Source of the DNA: Companilactobacillus versmoldensis DSM 14857 = KCTC 3814
GTDB lineage: Bacteria > Bacillota > Bacilli > Lactobacillales > Lactobacillaceae
NCBI RefSeq assembly: GCF_001434295.1
Contig: NZ_AZFA01000019.1
Location: 1 to 39,342, forward strand
Direction of reading: 5' to 3'
Length of the DNA: 39,342 nucleotides
The position numbers were made by a program, and so were the translations under genes. The notes below the pieces were generated by a model. It was not told the DNA's origin. It ran no database searches and saw nothing but the letters and a program-made list of their open reading frames with translations. Below are positions 15,873 through 30,334 of the stretch, in pieces. Positions within the stretch are counted from its first letter, which is position 1. Every line of letters begins with the position of its first letter.

Positions 15873-16454
15873 GTGAAGGAACTAGAAGAAAGAATAAATA
15901 AAGATGGCCGAGTGATCGGTAAAGATGTCTTAAAAGTTGATAGCTTTTTGAATCATCAAATCGACCCAGTATTGATGGAAAAAATGGGTACTGAGTTTTA
16001 CAACCATTTCAAAGATGCTGGAGTGACTAAAATTTTAACTGTTGAATCATCTGGTATTGCACCAGCAGTGATGGCAGGCTTGAAATTTCAAGTACCAGTA
16101 GTGTTCGCACGTAAGCACAAATCAGTCACTTTACAAGATGATCTCTATACGTCTGAGGTTTATTCTTTTACTAAGAAGACCTCAAACCACATTAGTATTT
16201 CAAAGAAGTATCTTTCAAGTAAAGACAATGTGTTGATAATTGATGATTTCTTGGCTAATGGACAGGCTGTGAATGGTTTAAATGATATCATTGATGCCGC
16301 ACATGCTAATCTAGTTGGTATCGGCATCGTGATCGAAAAATCCTTCCAAAAGGGAAGACAATTGATCGATAAAGAGAAGATCCCAGTTTATTCATTGGCA
16401 AGAATCAAAGCCTTTGATAATGGTCAGGTCGTCTTCCAACCAGAAGACGAGTAA
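15873..16454 (+). CDS. xpt: xanthine phosphoribosyltransferase
   Basis: A 193-aa purine salvage enzyme that converts xanthine and PRPP to XMP. The start is GTG 15873, with GGGAG at 15861-15865. Hallmarks are [37 protein letters not shown] and the PRPP-binding motif [13 protein letters not shown]. The length equals that of B. subtilis Xpt. In many Firmicutes xpt is under a guanine riboswitch, but only 51 bases separate it from the glucosaminidase gene and no such aptamer fits there. It is followed after 18 bases by the purK-like gene and purB, forming a purine cluster. Confidence 0.93.
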   Translation: MKELEERINKDGRVIGKDVLKVDSFLNHQIDPVLMEKMGTEFYNHFKDAGVTKILTVESSGIAPAVMAGLKFQVPVVFARKHKSVTLQDDLYTSEVYSFTKKTSNHISISKKYLSSKDNVLIIDDFLANGQAVNGLNDIIDAAHANLVGIGIVIEKSFQKGRQLIDKEKIPVYSLARIKAFDNGQVVFQPEDE

Positions 16455-16472
16455 CAGTAGGAAGGTGGACTT

Positions 16473-17603
16473 ATGACTTTTATTGCACCTGGTAAGACTG
16501 TTGGGATTATCGGTGGTGGCAGTGAAACATATCTCTGCGAGTTGGAAGCTAAAAGAATGGGCTTTAGGACCATTTTATTAACTTCGCAAGCAGATGATAT
16601 TGCTACACAAGCCGCTGATAACTTCCTAGTCGGTGATTTAGAAAATCTTGATAATTTGAATGAGTTAGGTCATCGTAGTGATATTTTGCTGTACATGGAC
16701 AATAACTTTGATAGCCATCTACTGGAAACACTTAGCGAGACATTCAACGTTGTTCAAGGCTCAAATCTGTTAGGTATCGCTCAAGACCGTTACATTGAGC
16801 GGACTTTTTTGAATGATTTGAACATCAATGTTCCACCATTCTTTTCAATTGTTACTGTTGACGATATTAAAAAGGCCGTTAAAGAAATTGGTTTTCCATG
16901 TATGATAAAACCAATTCAGAAAAATCAGGACCTATTGAAGCGTCATATCTTGTATAATCAAGAAGACGTCAAAAACGTCCAAGAGTTGTTAAAAAACGGG
17001 ACTTATATCCTTGAAGCCTGGATCGACACTAAAGCTGAGTATTCGATCATGGTCAGCAAAAGTAAGGATGGCAAGATCCATACCTTCCCGATGTTGCATG
17101 AAGTCTATGATGGGACTCATTTAATGAGTGCTTATATATTCAAAAAGAATGACCCAGCGGTCGAGGCAGAAATGCAAAGAGTGGCTTTGCAAATTGCTGA
17201 AAACATTGACTATGTTGGGATCTTTGGGATAGGATTTATCTTATCGCAAGCTGATGTTCTCTATGTCAAAGGCATTTATCCAGGTATCAACTACGCCGCT
17301 AATGTTTATCAAGAAGCGACCGGCATCTCTCAATTTGAACTGCACATCAGAGCAATTTGTGATTGGCCGATCCCTGAGATCTATCCATTAGTCGACACTG
17401 CGATCCTGAAAATCGTTGAAGGAATACTGCCGCAAAGTTTGGATTTGTTACAAGAAAAAGCACAATGGAAATTTAACTACTACACTGGTTTCAAAGCTAA
17501 GAATGAACCTGCAAGGGATGTCGGTTACATCTCCTTGGTAGGAGATAATCCGGAAAATCTCTTGCAGGACATTCGATCAACAAAAATTTGGAGAGTAGAG
17601 TAA
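16473..17603 (+). CDS. PurK-like ATP-grasp protein, degenerate
   Basis: A 376-aa protein of PurK length and order: IGGGSETYLCELEAKRMG at the N-terminus, QDRYIERTFLNDLNI, GFPCMIKP, ILEAWIDTKAEYSIMVS, and SQFELHIRAI. PurK makes N5-carboxyaminoimidazole ribonucleotide from AIR, bicarbonate and ATP. Several hallmark residues are missing. The glycine-rich GYDGKGQ loop expected after the ATP lysine reads QKNQDLLKRH. The acidic VE(L/M)F segment reads IGFIL. The NE-APR-HNSGH signature reads VKGIYPGINYAANV. Partner purE is not adjacent. The gene is intact, with a good ribosome site (GGAAGG) and tight spacing to purB, so it is probably expressed but perhaps not an active PurK. Confidence 0.7.
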   Translation: MTFIAPGKTVGIIGGGSETYLCELEAKRMGFRTILLTSQADDIATQAADNFLVGDLENLDNLNELGHRSDILLYMDNNFDSHLLETLSETFNVVQGSNLLGIAQDRYIERTFLNDLNINVPPFFSIVTVDDIKKAVKEIGFPCMIKPIQKNQDLLKRHILYNQEDVKNVQELLKNGTYILEAWIDTKAEYSIMVSKSKDGKIHTFPMLHEVYDGTHLMSAYIFKKNDPAVEAEMQRVALQIAENIDYVGIFGIGFILSQADVLYVKGIYPGINYAANVYQEATGISQFELHIRAICDWPIPEIYPLVDTAILKIVEGILPQSLDLLQEKAQWKFNYYTGFKAKNEPARDVGYISLVGDNPENLLQDIRSTKIWRVE

Positions 17604-17607
17604 GTAT

Positions 17608-18906
17608 ATGATTGACAGATATGTGACTAACAAAATGAAACCTATTTGGACTGATCAAAATAAGTTTCAAGCTTGGCTTGAAGTAGAGATTGCTTCTGTT
17701 GAAGCTTGGAGTAAACTTGGTGAGATCCCAGCAGAGGACGTTAAGAAAATTGCGGATAATGCTAAGTTCGATGTTCAAGAAATCGCTGAAATCGAAAAAG
17801 ATACTAAGCATGATGTCGTGGCATTCACTCGCGATGTTTCTCGTTCATTAGGACCCGAAAAGAAATGGGTTCATTTTGGTTTGACCTCAACTGATGTCGT
17901 TGATACAGCCTATGGCTATTTGATGAAACAAGCCAATGACATTATTCGTCAAGATCTAGAAGAATTTTTAGAAGTGATCAAAAATAAAGCTATTGAATAC
18001 AAAGATACTGTGATGATCGGTCGGACTCACGGTGTTCATGCTGAACCAACTACTTTTGGTTTAGTCTTGGCTAACTGGTATTCAGAAGTTAAACGTGATA
18101 TCGAACGCTTTGAACATGCCGCCAAGGGTGTTGAAGCAGGCAAGATCAGTGGTGCTGTTGGTAGTTTCGCCAATGTACCGCCAGAAGTTGAGGCTTTTGT
18201 CTGCAACAAGCTTGGTATCAGAGCTCAAGAAGTGTCAACACAAGTCTTACCACGTGATCTCCATGCTGAATACATTTCTACCATGGCGATCATTGCTACT
18301 TCAATCGAACGTTTTGCGCTTGAAGTTCGTCACATGCAAAGAACTGAAGTCCGTGAAGCTGAAGAATATTTTGCTGCCGGACAAAAAGGTTCCTCGGCTA
18401 TGCCACATAAACGTAATCCAATTGGTTCAGAAAACGTTACTGGTTTAGCTCGAGTTATCAGAGGTCATGCTTTAACATCAATGGAAGATATTCCTTTATG
18501 GCATGAACGTGATATTTCACATAGTTCAGCTGAAAGAATCATTATTCCTGATACGACTGAATTGTTAGATTACATTTTGACAAGATTTACTAAGATCACC
18601 AAAGACCTAACGGTATTCCCTGAAAAAATGAAGGAAAATATGAATATCACTCATGGTTTGATCTATTCACAACGTGTATTGTTGAAATTAGTTGAATCAG
18701 GTCTCAGAAGAGAAGCTGCTTATGACATCGTTCAACCATTGACAGCTAAAGTTTGGGATGAAGGAAAAGACTTCAGAACTATGCTGGAAGCTGACAAGCG
18801 CGTGACTGATAATTTATCGGAAGAACAATTAAATGATGCTTTTGATTATCACTGGCATCTAAAACATGTCGATGACATCTTCAAGCGAGTTGGCTTGACT
18901 GACTAA
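17608..18906 (+). CDS. purB: adenylosuccinate lyase
   Basis: A 432-aa member of the fumarase/aspartase superfamily that cleaves SAICAR to AICAR and adenylosuccinate to AMP, each releasing fumarate. The N-terminal MIDRYVTNKMKPIW, the TSTDVVDTAYG block, GRTHGVHAEPTTFG with the catalytic His, and the signature loop GSSAMPHKRNPIGSEN with the catalytic Ser are all present. The start is four bases after the PurK-like stop, with a GGAGAGTAGAG ribosome site inside the upstream gene, so the two are co-expressed. A strong terminator follows. Confidence 0.97.
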   Translation: MIDRYVTNKMKPIWTDQNKFQAWLEVEIASVEAWSKLGEIPAEDVKKIADNAKFDVQEIAEIEKDTKHDVVAFTRDVSRSLGPEKKWVHFGLTSTDVVDTAYGYLMKQANDIIRQDLEEFLEVIKNKAIEYKDTVMIGRTHGVHAEPTTFGLVLANWYSEVKRDIERFEHAAKGVEAGKISGAVGSFANVPPEVEAFVCNKLGIRAQEVSTQVLPRDLHAEYISTMAIIATSIERFALEVRHMQRTEVREAEEYFAAGQKGSSAMPHKRNPIGSENVTGLARVIRGHALTSMEDIPLWHERDISHSSAERIIIPDTTELLDYILTRFTKITKDLTVFPEKMKENMNITHGLIYSQRVLLKLVESGLRREAAYDIVQPLTAKVWDEGKDFRTMLEADKRVTDNLSEEQLNDAFDYHWHLKHVDDIFKRVGLTD

Positions 18907-18919
18907 TTATAAAAATATG

Positions 18920-18960
18920 GATGCTCCACCGTTCGAAAATGAATGGTAGAGCATCTTTTA
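18920..18960 (+). terminator. terminator after purB
   Basis: GATGCTCCACCGTTC (18920-18934) pairs with GAATGGTAGAGCATC (18941-18955) apart from G-T or A-C contacts, with a GAAAAT loop and TTTTATTTTT after it. Confidence 0.9.
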
Positions 18961-19147
18961 TTTTTAAGGTATTTTATTAAAAAAGTTTTGAATCACAAAG
19001 ATGAGTTGAATCACTTGCTTGAAAGCGTTTATTGGCGGAAAATGACTACTGCTTTTTTTCGCTCTAGCATCAAAAATTTGCTACAATATATACAGCTATT
19101 TTAAGTATGACTAAATTTTTTATACAAAGATTTGAGGAATTATTAAA

Positions 19148-23430
<4,283 letters not shown>

Positions 23431-23442
23431 AGGAGAGAACTT

Positions 23443-24579
23443 TTGAAAAAATTCATTAAAACCACAGCTTTGTTGATGGCAACTACCTTGTTGCTATCAG
23501 CTTGTGGGAATTTACAAAATTCTAGTTTATCTTCTGGAGGTAGTGACAGCGGAAATAATTCCGTCCAAACGACTAACTCAAGCGATTCAAGTACTTATGA
23601 TGTTCTATTGAGTAATGGTAAGTATAAAACTAGTCCCATCAGTGGTTTGACTGCTGCAGACAATACAAACCAATTCAACAGTCGCAGTTTTGAAAGTGGT
23701 CTGACAACTTTGTCCAAAGACCAATTCTCAACTAATAACTACGTTTTCCAAGAAGGTCAGATTTTAAGTGCCAGCACAGTCAATGATTGGTTGGCCAGAA
23801 AATCAAAGAAGAATTCAACTGGATTGAATCCAGCATCGAATGGTTCTAAGAGTCCGAATAAACGGAACCCAATGTACTTCCAACAAATGCTGGAACAAGA
23901 TTACCTGCAAAAACAAGGTGGTAAATACAAATTGGCAGGAATGTCGATTGGTATTGCTATGAATAAAGTCGATTATTATCAAAAGAAACAGTATGGTTCT
24001 ACTTATCAAACTAAGATCTCTAAAGCTGAACGTAAAGCACAAGGTGAAAAGATTGCTGCTAAAGTAGTCAAACGTCTTCGTCAAGATAAGGATGTGGGTG
24101 CTAATATCCCAATTGTCGTGGGTCTATACACTGTAGCTCCCGAAGATACCTTAGTCGGTGGAAATTATTTCCAATATTCAGTAAGTAAAGATAAGAGTCT
24201 CGGTAGCTGGAAGACATTAGACTATCAAAGTCAAATGCTACCAACTGTTAATAACGAGACGGCTATCAGTAGTAGTGATTCTGATGCTTTCTCAAACTTC
24301 AAGTCACATATTCAAGACTATTTCCCTAATTTGTCGGGCGTTACAGCTCAAGCACATTATGATGGAAAGAGTTTGAAGTCACTAGATATAACTATCAATA
24401 CTCAGTTTGACGGCCTTGCTCAAGTAACTAGCTTTACTCAGTTTGTGCAAGATAGTGCTAGCAAGTATCTACCAACTGGTGCTGATTTGGATATCTCTAT
24501 TCAAACAGTGGATAACCAACAGTCATTTATTACACGGACGGGCGGTAAGTTTAGCTCGCATGTATTTAATGCTGATTAA
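23443..24579 (+). CDS. camS: CamS family sex-pheromone lipoprotein
   Basis: A 378-aa lipoprotein. The start is TTG 23443 with GGAGAG at 23432-23437. The signal peptide KKFIKTTALLMATTLLLSAC has its lipobox Cys at residue 21, followed by a Ser/Asn-rich linker. The mature part (YDVLLSNGKYKTSPISGL, LSASTVNDWLARKS, IPIVVGLYTVAPEDTLVGGN) matches the CamS family. In enterococci and staphylococci, the signal peptide of this family yields a pheromone-like peptide; the lipoprotein's own function is unknown. Its place between ligA and gatC is the conserved Firmicutes arrangement. Confidence 0.93.
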   Translation: MKKFIKTTALLMATTLLLSACGNLQNSSLSSGGSDSGNNSVQTTNSSDSSTYDVLLSNGKYKTSPISGLTAADNTNQFNSRSFESGLTTLSKDQFSTNNYVFQEGQILSASTVNDWLARKSKKNSTGLNPASNGSKSPNKRNPMYFQQMLEQDYLQKQGGKYKLAGMSIGIAMNKVDYYQKKQYGSTYQTKISKAERKAQGEKIAAKVVKRLRQDKDVGANIPIVVGLYTVAPEDTLVGGNYFQYSVSKDKSLGSWKTLDYQSQMLPTVNNETAISSSDSDAFSNFKSHIQDYFPNLSGVTAQAHYDGKSLKSLDITINTQFDGLAQVTSFTQFVQDSASKYLPTGADLDISIQTVDNQQSFITRTGGKFSSHVFNAD

Positions 24580-24593
24580 TAAAGGAGAAAATT

Positions 24594-24893
24594 ATGATTT
24601 CAAAAGACGAAGTTTTGCACGTTGCGGAACTTGCAAACCTAAAGTTTAAAGATGATGAGATCGATGGTTTTGTGTCACAATTAGACAAAATCGTTACAAT
24701 TGCAAGTAATTTGTCAACAGTTGATACAGAAGGTATCGAACCAACTTACCACATGGGTGACACGAAGACTGTTTTCCGTCCTGATAAGGGTATTCATACT
24801 CAAACACGTGAAGAAATGTTAGAAAACGTTCCTGAAACACAAGACAACTTGATCAAAGTACCAACGATCGTTGACAAGGAGGACGACGAATAG
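24594..24893 (+). CDS. gatC: Asp/Glu-tRNA amidotransferase subunit C
   Basis: A 99-aa GatC, the small subunit that wraps around GatA and stabilises the GatCAB complex. It shows ISKDEVLHVAELANLKF at the N-terminus and the GIEPTYHMGDTKTVFRPD segment. It has a strong AAAGGAG site. Its stop overlaps the GTG start of gatA by one base. Confidence 0.96.
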   Translation: MISKDEVLHVAELANLKFKDDEIDGFVSQLDKIVTIASNLSTVDTEGIEPTYHMGDTKTVFRPDKGIHTQTREEMLENVPETQDNLIKVPTIVDKEDDE

Positions 24894-26350
24894 TGGATTA
24901 TTTAAACCAATCGATCGATTCATTGCATGAACAATTAGTTAATAAAGAAATCACTTCTGAAGAATTAACTAAAGAAACTTTGCAACGGATCCATAGCAAA
25001 GAAGATAAATTGAACGCTTTCGTAACTATCAATGATGATGCAACAAAAGATGCTGCTAAAGTTGATGCTGACGGTATCAAGGGTCGTTTATCTGGTATCC
25101 CAATTGCCGTTAAAGATAATATTTTGACAAAAGGGATGCTGACGACAGCTTCAAGTAAAATTTTGTCCAACTTCATGCCGATTTATAGTGCAACTGTATT
25201 CGAAAAGTTGAATCAAGCTGGGGCTATCAATTTAGGAAAAACTAATTTGGATGAATTCGCCATGGGTTCATCTACTGAAACATCATATTATGGTACTTCT
25301 CACAATGCTTGGGACCATACTAAAGTTCCTGGTGGTTCTTCAGGTGGTTCCGCTACTACGGTTGCAACTGGTGATGCGATTGCTGCTTTAGGTACTGATA
25401 CTGGTGGTTCAATTCGTCAACCTTCATCATTCAATGGAATTTTTGGAATCAAACCAACTTATGGACGTGTTTCACGTTGGGGTGTCGTTGCTTTCAGTTC
25501 TAGTCTTGATGAAGTTGGCGTTATGTCAAAACGGGTCGAAGATTCAGCTGAAGTTCTTCAAACTATTGCTGGTCATGATGACCACGATGCAACTACTTCA
25601 GAACGTGAAGTTACTGATTGGCGTGCTAATTTGAACAAAGATATGCACGGTATCAAGATTGCCGTTCCAAAGGAATTCTGGCATGAAGGTACTGATCCAA
25701 AAGTTTTGAAGACTATCGATGAAGCTTTGGACACTTACAAGAAATTAGGCGCAACAGTCGAGGAAATTAGTTTGCCAACTTTGAAGCATGCGGTCGAAGT
25801 TTATTACGTTATCGCATCTAGTGAGGCTTCTTCTAACTTGCAACGATACGATGGTGTTCGTTATGGATACCGAGCCAAGGATGTTAAGAATATCAAACAA
25901 TTATTCGTTAACTCCCGTTCTGAAGGATTCGGTGACGAAGTTAAACGTCGGATCATGCTAGGAACATTCGCACTTTCTGCAGGTGCTTATGATGCCTACT
26001 TCAAGAAAGCTGCTCAAGTAAGAACAATCTTTATTAATGAATTAAATGATGTCTTAAGTAAATATGATTTGATTGCTGGACCTGTTACAACATCAACTGC
26101 CTTTGGCATTGGTGAAAAAATCGATGATCCACTAGCAATGTACATGAATGATATCTTAACTATCCCTGCTAACTTAGCTGGACTTCCAGCTGCTTCAGTA
26201 CCAGCAGGATTAGCTGATGGTATGCCAGTCGGACTTCAATTGATGGCTAAGCAATTTGACGAACAGTCGATCTTCAATGCAGCTTATGCACTTCAAGAAG
26301 AAAATAAATTTTATCAACAAATTCCAACTGCATTAAAGGAGGAAGACTAA
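24893..26350 (+). CDS. gatA: Asp/Glu-tRNA amidotransferase subunit A
   Basis: A 485-aa amidase subunit that frees ammonia from glutamine for correction of Glu-tRNA-Gln (and Asp-tRNA-Asn). The Ser-cis-Ser-Lys catalytic set is visible: Lys in [11 protein letters not shown], cis-Ser in GGSSGGSAT and the nucleophile Ser in [13 protein letters not shown]. The start is GTG 24893, overlapping the gatC stop, with AAGGAGG upstream. The stop overlaps the gatB ATG by one base, so the three subunits are translationally coupled. Confidence 0.97.
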   Translation: MDYLNQSIDSLHEQLVNKEITSEELTKETLQRIHSKEDKLNAFVTINDDATKDAAKVDADGIKGRLSGIPIAVKDNILTKGMLTTASSKILSNFMPIYSATVFEKLNQAGAINLGKTNLDEFAMGSSTETSYYGTSHNAWDHTKVPGGSSGGSATTVATGDAIAALGTDTGGSIRQPSSFNGIFGIKPTYGRVSRWGVVAFSSSLDEVGVMSKRVEDSAEVLQTIAGHDDHDATTSEREVTDWRANLNKDMHGIKIAVPKEFWHEGTDPKVLKTIDEALDTYKKLGATVEEISLPTLKHAVEVYYVIASSEASSNLQRYDGVRYGYRAKDVKNIKQLFVNSRSEGFGDEVKRRIMLGTFALSAGAYDAYFKKAAQVRTIFINELNDVLSKYDLIAGPVTTSTAFGIGEKIDDPLAMYMNDILTIPANLAGLPAASVPAGLADGMPVGLQLMAKQFDEQSIFNAAYALQEENKFYQQIPTALKEED

Positions 26351-27777
26351 TGAATTTTGAAACAACGATCGGTCTTGAAGTCCACGTTGAACTAAAGACT
26401 AACTCAAAAATGTTTAGTCCTTCACCAGTAGCTTATGGTGCAGAACCAAATAGTAATACTAACGTGATTGATTTTGGTTTCCCCGGAACTTTGCCTTCTG
26501 TAAATAAAGGTGGCTATCGTTTGGGTGTAATGGTTGCTTTAGCTTTGAACGCTAATATCGAACAACATACTCATTTCGACCGGAAGAACTATTTCTATCC
26601 TGATAATCCGAAGGCCTTTCAGTTAACACAACATGAAAAGCCATTAGGGCATGATGGTTGGCTTGAAATCGAAGTTGATGGCCAAAAGAAAAAAATCGGT
26701 ATCGAAGAACTCCACGTTGAAGAAGATGCCGGTAAAAATACCCACATCGGTGGTAGCTCCTTCGTCGATTTGAACCGTCAGGGTACACCTTTAGTCGAAA
26801 TCGTTTCAAAGGCTGATATGCATTCTCCAGAAGAAGCTTATGCCTACTTAGAAAAATTACGTCAGATTGTTCAATTTACTGGTGCGTCAGATGTCAAAAT
26901 GGAAGAAGGATCAATGCGTGTTGATACCAATATTTCTATAACACCAGTTGGCTCTGATAAATTAGGTACTAAAGTCGAATTGAAAAACTTGAACTCTTTC
27001 AACCATGTTAGAACTGGTTTAGCATACGAAGAAAAACGTCAAGCTGCTATTTTGAAACAAGGTGGAGAGATCGGACAAGAAACAAGAAGATTCGATGAAA
27101 AAACTGGTGAAACATTCTTAATGCGTGTTAAGTCAGGGGCTGACGATTATCGTTACTTCCCAGAACCTGATTTACCATCATTTGAGATCGATCCTGCTTG
27201 GGTCAAAGAAATCCAAGCCGATCTACCTGAACCAGCTGAAAATCGTCGCGCTAGATATATCAATGAATTGGGTATCCCTGAATACGATGCCGGAGTTTTG
27301 ACAGATACTAAGGAAATGTCAGATTTCTTTGACGAAGCAGTTAAATATGATGCCAATCCAAAGTTGATCTCAAACTGGTTGATGGGTGAAGTAAATGGAT
27401 ACTTGAACGATAAGAAGGTCGGTTTGCTTGATACTAAATTGACTCCTGAACACTTGGCAAAAATGATCAATTTAATCTCAGATGGAACAATTTCATCTAA
27501 AATTGCTAAAAAAGTCTTTAAGGAAACAATTAGTAACGGCACAGAACCTGAAACATGGGTCAAAGATAAAGGCCTAGTCCAAGAATCTGATCCAGCTGTC
27601 CTTAAACCAATGATCATTGATGTCTTAGACAATAATCAACAATCAATTGACGACTTCAAAAATGGTAAAGATCGTGCCGTTGGTTTCTTAGTTGGACAAA
27701 TTATGAAACAAACACATGGCCAAGCCAATCCGAAAGTTGTAAATAAAATACTGATGGAAGAGTTAAATAGCCGTTAG
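26350..27777 (+). CDS. gatB: Asp/Glu-tRNA amidotransferase subunit B
   Basis: A 475-aa GatB, the kinase/transamidase subunit that activates the mischarged glutamyl or aspartyl group with ATP. It begins with [21 protein letters not shown] and contains [40 protein letters not shown] and [15 protein letters not shown]. The C-terminal 150 residues are the YqeY-like tRNA-binding domain, ending in [26 protein letters not shown] precedes the ATG inside gatA. Confidence 0.97.
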   Translation: MNFETTIGLEVHVELKTNSKMFSPSPVAYGAEPNSNTNVIDFGFPGTLPSVNKGGYRLGVMVALALNANIEQHTHFDRKNYFYPDNPKAFQLTQHEKPLGHDGWLEIEVDGQKKKIGIEELHVEEDAGKNTHIGGSSFVDLNRQGTPLVEIVSKADMHSPEEAYAYLEKLRQIVQFTGASDVKMEEGSMRVDTNISITPVGSDKLGTKVELKNLNSFNHVRTGLAYEEKRQAAILKQGGEIGQETRRFDEKTGETFLMRVKSGADDYRYFPEPDLPSFEIDPAWVKEIQADLPEPAENRRARYINELGIPEYDAGVLTDTKEMSDFFDEAVKYDANPKLISNWLMGEVNGYLNDKKVGLLDTKLTPEHLAKMINLISDGTISSKIAKKVFKETISNGTEPETWVKDKGLVQESDPAVLKPMIIDVLDNNQQSIDDFKNGKDRAVGFLVGQIMKQTHGQANPKVVNKILMEELNSR

Positions 27778-27790
27778 CGAGGAGTATTTT

Positions 27791-28774
27791 ATGCGTGCTA
27801 GATTGATTTATAATCCCACGTCTGGTCATGAAACATTACCTAACAGTGTGGGGGATATTTTAAATATTTTAGAAGAGGCTGGCTATGAAGCCAGTGCCTA
27901 TCGAACAACCGCCAAGAAGAAATCAGCTTTGAAAGAGGCCCGACGTGTTGCCCAAGAAGGTTTTGACTTAGTCGTAGCTGCTGGTGGTGATGGAACCATC
28001 AATGAGGTCGTTAATGGTATCGCTGATTTAGAATCACGACCAGAAATGGCAATCATTCCAGCTGGGACCACAAACGATTATGCACGTGCATTGAAGATTC
28101 CACGAGATGACGTCGTTGAGGCAGCTAAAGTTGTCCTCAAAAAACAGAAACTGGATGTTGATATCGGTCAAGCTGGTGAACATTATTTTATTAATATCGC
28201 TGGTGGTGGCTCAATGACCGAGTTGACCTATGAAGTACCTTCTGCGTACAAATCTATTTTGGGATATTTGGCATACCTGGTAAAGGGTGCTGAATTACTG
28301 CCACGGATCAGTCCAATTGACATGCATATCGAATACGATGATGGTGTCTTTGATGGCAAAGCCACAATGTTTCTGATTGGATTAACTAATTCAATCGGTG
28401 GAATGGAGCAGATAGCTCCAAATTCTGTCATCGGTGACGGTACTTTTTCTTTAATCATCGTCAAAGAAACTAATCTAAGAGATCTCGTTCATTTGATCAC
28501 ACTCGTCTTAAATGGTGGACGCCATGTTGACAACCCTAAGGTCATTTATACTAAGACTAAAGAAATCACAATCAAAGCTAATGATGACAATCGGATCATG
28601 ATCAACCTTGATGGTGAATATGGTGGCGATGCACCAATGAAGTTTAAGAATTTGCATAATCATGTTAAAATGTACGCAAATGTCGACTCGATTCCTCTTA
28701 AATCATTAGATAGCACCAAAGAGGAAAAAGATGTTGGCGAGAAGATAATTGAAGAAGAGAAAAAATTAGATTAA
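27791..28774 (+). CDS. dagK: diacylglycerol kinase (DagK/DgkB family)
   Basis: A 327-aa lipid kinase that recycles diacylglycerol, the by-product of lipoteichoic acid synthesis, to phosphatidate. The catalytic domain has the N-terminal IYNPTSGHE, VVAAGGDGTINEVVNGI and IPAGTTNDYARAL motifs. The C-terminal beta domain has DIGQAGEHYFINIAGGG and the IGLTNSIGGMEQIAP segment. It lies 13 bases after gatB, with GAGGAG upstream, as in many lactobacilli and B. subtilis. The acidic and lysine-rich tail (EEKDVGEKIIEEEKKLD) is an extension beyond the domain. Confidence 0.93.
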   Translation: MRARLIYNPTSGHETLPNSVGDILNILEEAGYEASAYRTTAKKKSALKEARRVAQEGFDLVVAAGGDGTINEVVNGIADLESRPEMAIIPAGTTNDYARALKIPRDDVVEAAKVVLKKQKLDVDIGQAGEHYFINIAGGGSMTELTYEVPSAYKSILGYLAYLVKGAELLPRISPIDMHIEYDDGVFDGKATMFLIGLTNSIGGMEQIAPNSVIGDGTFSLIIVKETNLRDLVHLITLVLNGGRHVDNPKVIYTKTKEITIKANDDNRIMINLDGEYGGDAPMKFKNLHNHVKMYANVDSIPLKSLDSTKEEKDVGEKIIEEEKKLD

Positions 28775-28836
28775 TGAGCTTTACTAAAAATCTTATATCT
28801 TAATAATGAGCAATGTAGATTGTTCAAAATCAAAAG

Positions 28837-28872
28837 TTCCACTAATTCAAAGTACGAATTAGTGGAATTTTT
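28837..28872 (+). terminator. terminator after dagK
   Basis: TTCCACTAATTC (28837-28848) and its exact reverse complement (28856-28867) flank a 7-nt loop and are followed by five T residues. It separates the pcrA-dagK run from rlmD. Confidence 0.92.
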
Positions 28873-28928
28873 GGGTGAAGGCTGTTATTTTTGTGTTCTA
28901 GCTCGTTGTTAAATTTAAAGGAGAATTT

Positions 28929-30284
28929 ATGGATAAACCTAATATCAATAAAAATGATCAAATCGAATTGACGATTGATGATCTTTCATATGAAGGCAAG
29001 GGTGTTGCTAAAGTTGACGATTTCACATTATTCGTTGACAATGCTTTGCCCGGTGAAAAAGTTAAGGCAGTAGTGACTAAAGTAGGGAAGAGTTATGGTT
29101 TTGCCAAGTCACTAGAGATCTTGACTAAGTCCCCAGATAGAGTTGATGATATCGATAATATTTATGCTCGAACAGGGATAGCTCCACTAAGTCACTTGAA
29201 ATACAGTGAACAATTGAAGTTCAAGCAACATCAGATTGCTGTTAACTATCAAAAAAATGGTTTGGATATCAAGGTAAATGAGACCCTAGGTATGACTGAC
29301 CCATTACATTACCGCAATAAAGCCCAAGTGCCAGTCAGAGAAGTTGATGGCAAGTTGACCACTGGCTTTTATCGTCGTCACTCACATGAATTGATCCCGA
29401 TGGAAGACTTTTTGATTCAGGATCCAAAAATCGATGCTGAGATTTTGCGTGTTCGCGACATTTTACGTAAGTATAAGGTCCGTGGATTTGATGAAGAAAA
29501 TCATAAGGGTCAAATCAGAACGATTATGGTCCGTCGTGCTTACTACACGGGACAAATGATGATCGTCTTAGTATCTCGGGTTCGCGATATTTCTCATTAC
29601 AAGGATATTGCTAATGAGATTATGGCCAGCGATGAAGTTAAGTCGCTATATCTAAATATCAATGAAAAGAAGACCAATGTCATTTTTGGTAAGGAAATGC
29701 AGCTGTTGGCTGGTTCACCTTACATTGATGATGAAATTTTGGGTAATACCTACCGGATCTCACCACGTTCTTTCTATCAAGTAAACCCAACACAAACTCA
29801 AAAGTTGTATCAATTGGCGATTGATAAGGCCCAATTGACTGGTAATGAATCAGTCGTTGATGCTTATTCTGGTATTGGTACGATTGGTCTTTCTATGGCT
29901 AACAAGGCCAAAAAGGTCACTGGTATTGAAGTGGTCGAAGATGCCGTTAAAGATGCTCAACAAAATGCTGACATCAACAATATCAAGAACGCTGATTTTG
30001 TTGTCGGTAAGACTGAGGATGTCTTGAATGAATGGTCCAAAAACAACGTTGGCGTTGATGTCTTGATGGTCGATCCTCCTCGTAAGGGCTTGGCTGCTTC
30101 TTTGATTGATTCGATCAAGAATATCAAGCCTAAGAAGATGGTTTATGTTTCATGTAATCCTGCTACTTTGGCTCGTGATTTGAAAGCCTTGAGTGAGATT
30201 TATGATATTTCTGAGTCGACTCCGGTTGACATGTTCCCAATGACAAATCATATCGAGTCGGTAACGGGCTTGGTATTAAAATAG
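28929..30284 (+). CDS. rlmD: 23S rRNA uracil-C5 methyltransferase (RlmD/RlmCD type)
   Basis: A 451-aa SAM-dependent enzyme that makes 5-methyluridine in 23S rRNA (U1939 and/or U747). An N-terminal TRAM domain (about residues 1-58) binds RNA. The Rossmann domain shows SPRSFYQVNPTQTQKLY, VDAYSGIGTIGLSMA and MVDPPRKGL. The catalytic Cys is in VSCNPATLARDL. The four cysteines that hold an iron-sulfur cluster in E. coli RlmD are absent: the CGGC-QHL segment reads TGIAPLSHL. Cluster-free forms are known in other Lactobacillales. AAAGGAG precedes ATG 28929. It is monocistronic between two terminators. Confidence 0.93.
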   Translation: MDKPNINKNDQIELTIDDLSYEGKGVAKVDDFTLFVDNALPGEKVKAVVTKVGKSYGFAKSLEILTKSPDRVDDIDNIYARTGIAPLSHLKYSEQLKFKQHQIAVNYQKNGLDIKVNETLGMTDPLHYRNKAQVPVREVDGKLTTGFYRRHSHELIPMEDFLIQDPKIDAEILRVRDILRKYKVRGFDEENHKGQIRTIMVRRAYYTGQMMIVLVSRVRDISHYKDIANEIMASDEVKSLYLNINEKKTNVIFGKEMQLLAGSPYIDDEILGNTYRISPRSFYQVNPTQTQKLYQLAIDKAQLTGNESVVDAYSGIGTIGLSMANKAKKVTGIEVVEDAVKDAQQNADINNIKNADFVVGKTEDVLNEWSKNNVGVDVLMVDPPRKGLAASLIDSIKNIKPKKMVYVSCNPATLARDLKALSEIYDISESTPVDMFPMTNHIESVTGLVLK

Positions 30285-30295
30285 TTTTATAAGTG

Positions 30296-30327
30296 GTCAC
30301 GAGATTATGTTCTCGTGACTTTTTTTG
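30296..30327 (+). terminator. terminator after rlmD
   Basis: GTCACGAGA (30296-30304) pairs exactly with TCTCGTGAC (30311-30319) and is followed by TTTTTTT. Confidence 0.94.
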
Positions 30328-30334
30328 TGTGGTT

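Noticed and set aside
19020-19033. cre-like TGAAAGCGTTTATT between purB and pcrA
   Set aside because: The 3' half lacks the CA end of the consensus, and pcrA is not an expected catabolite target.
27153-27632. 159-aa open frame antisense to gatB
   Set aside because: Shadow of the conserved GatB frame.
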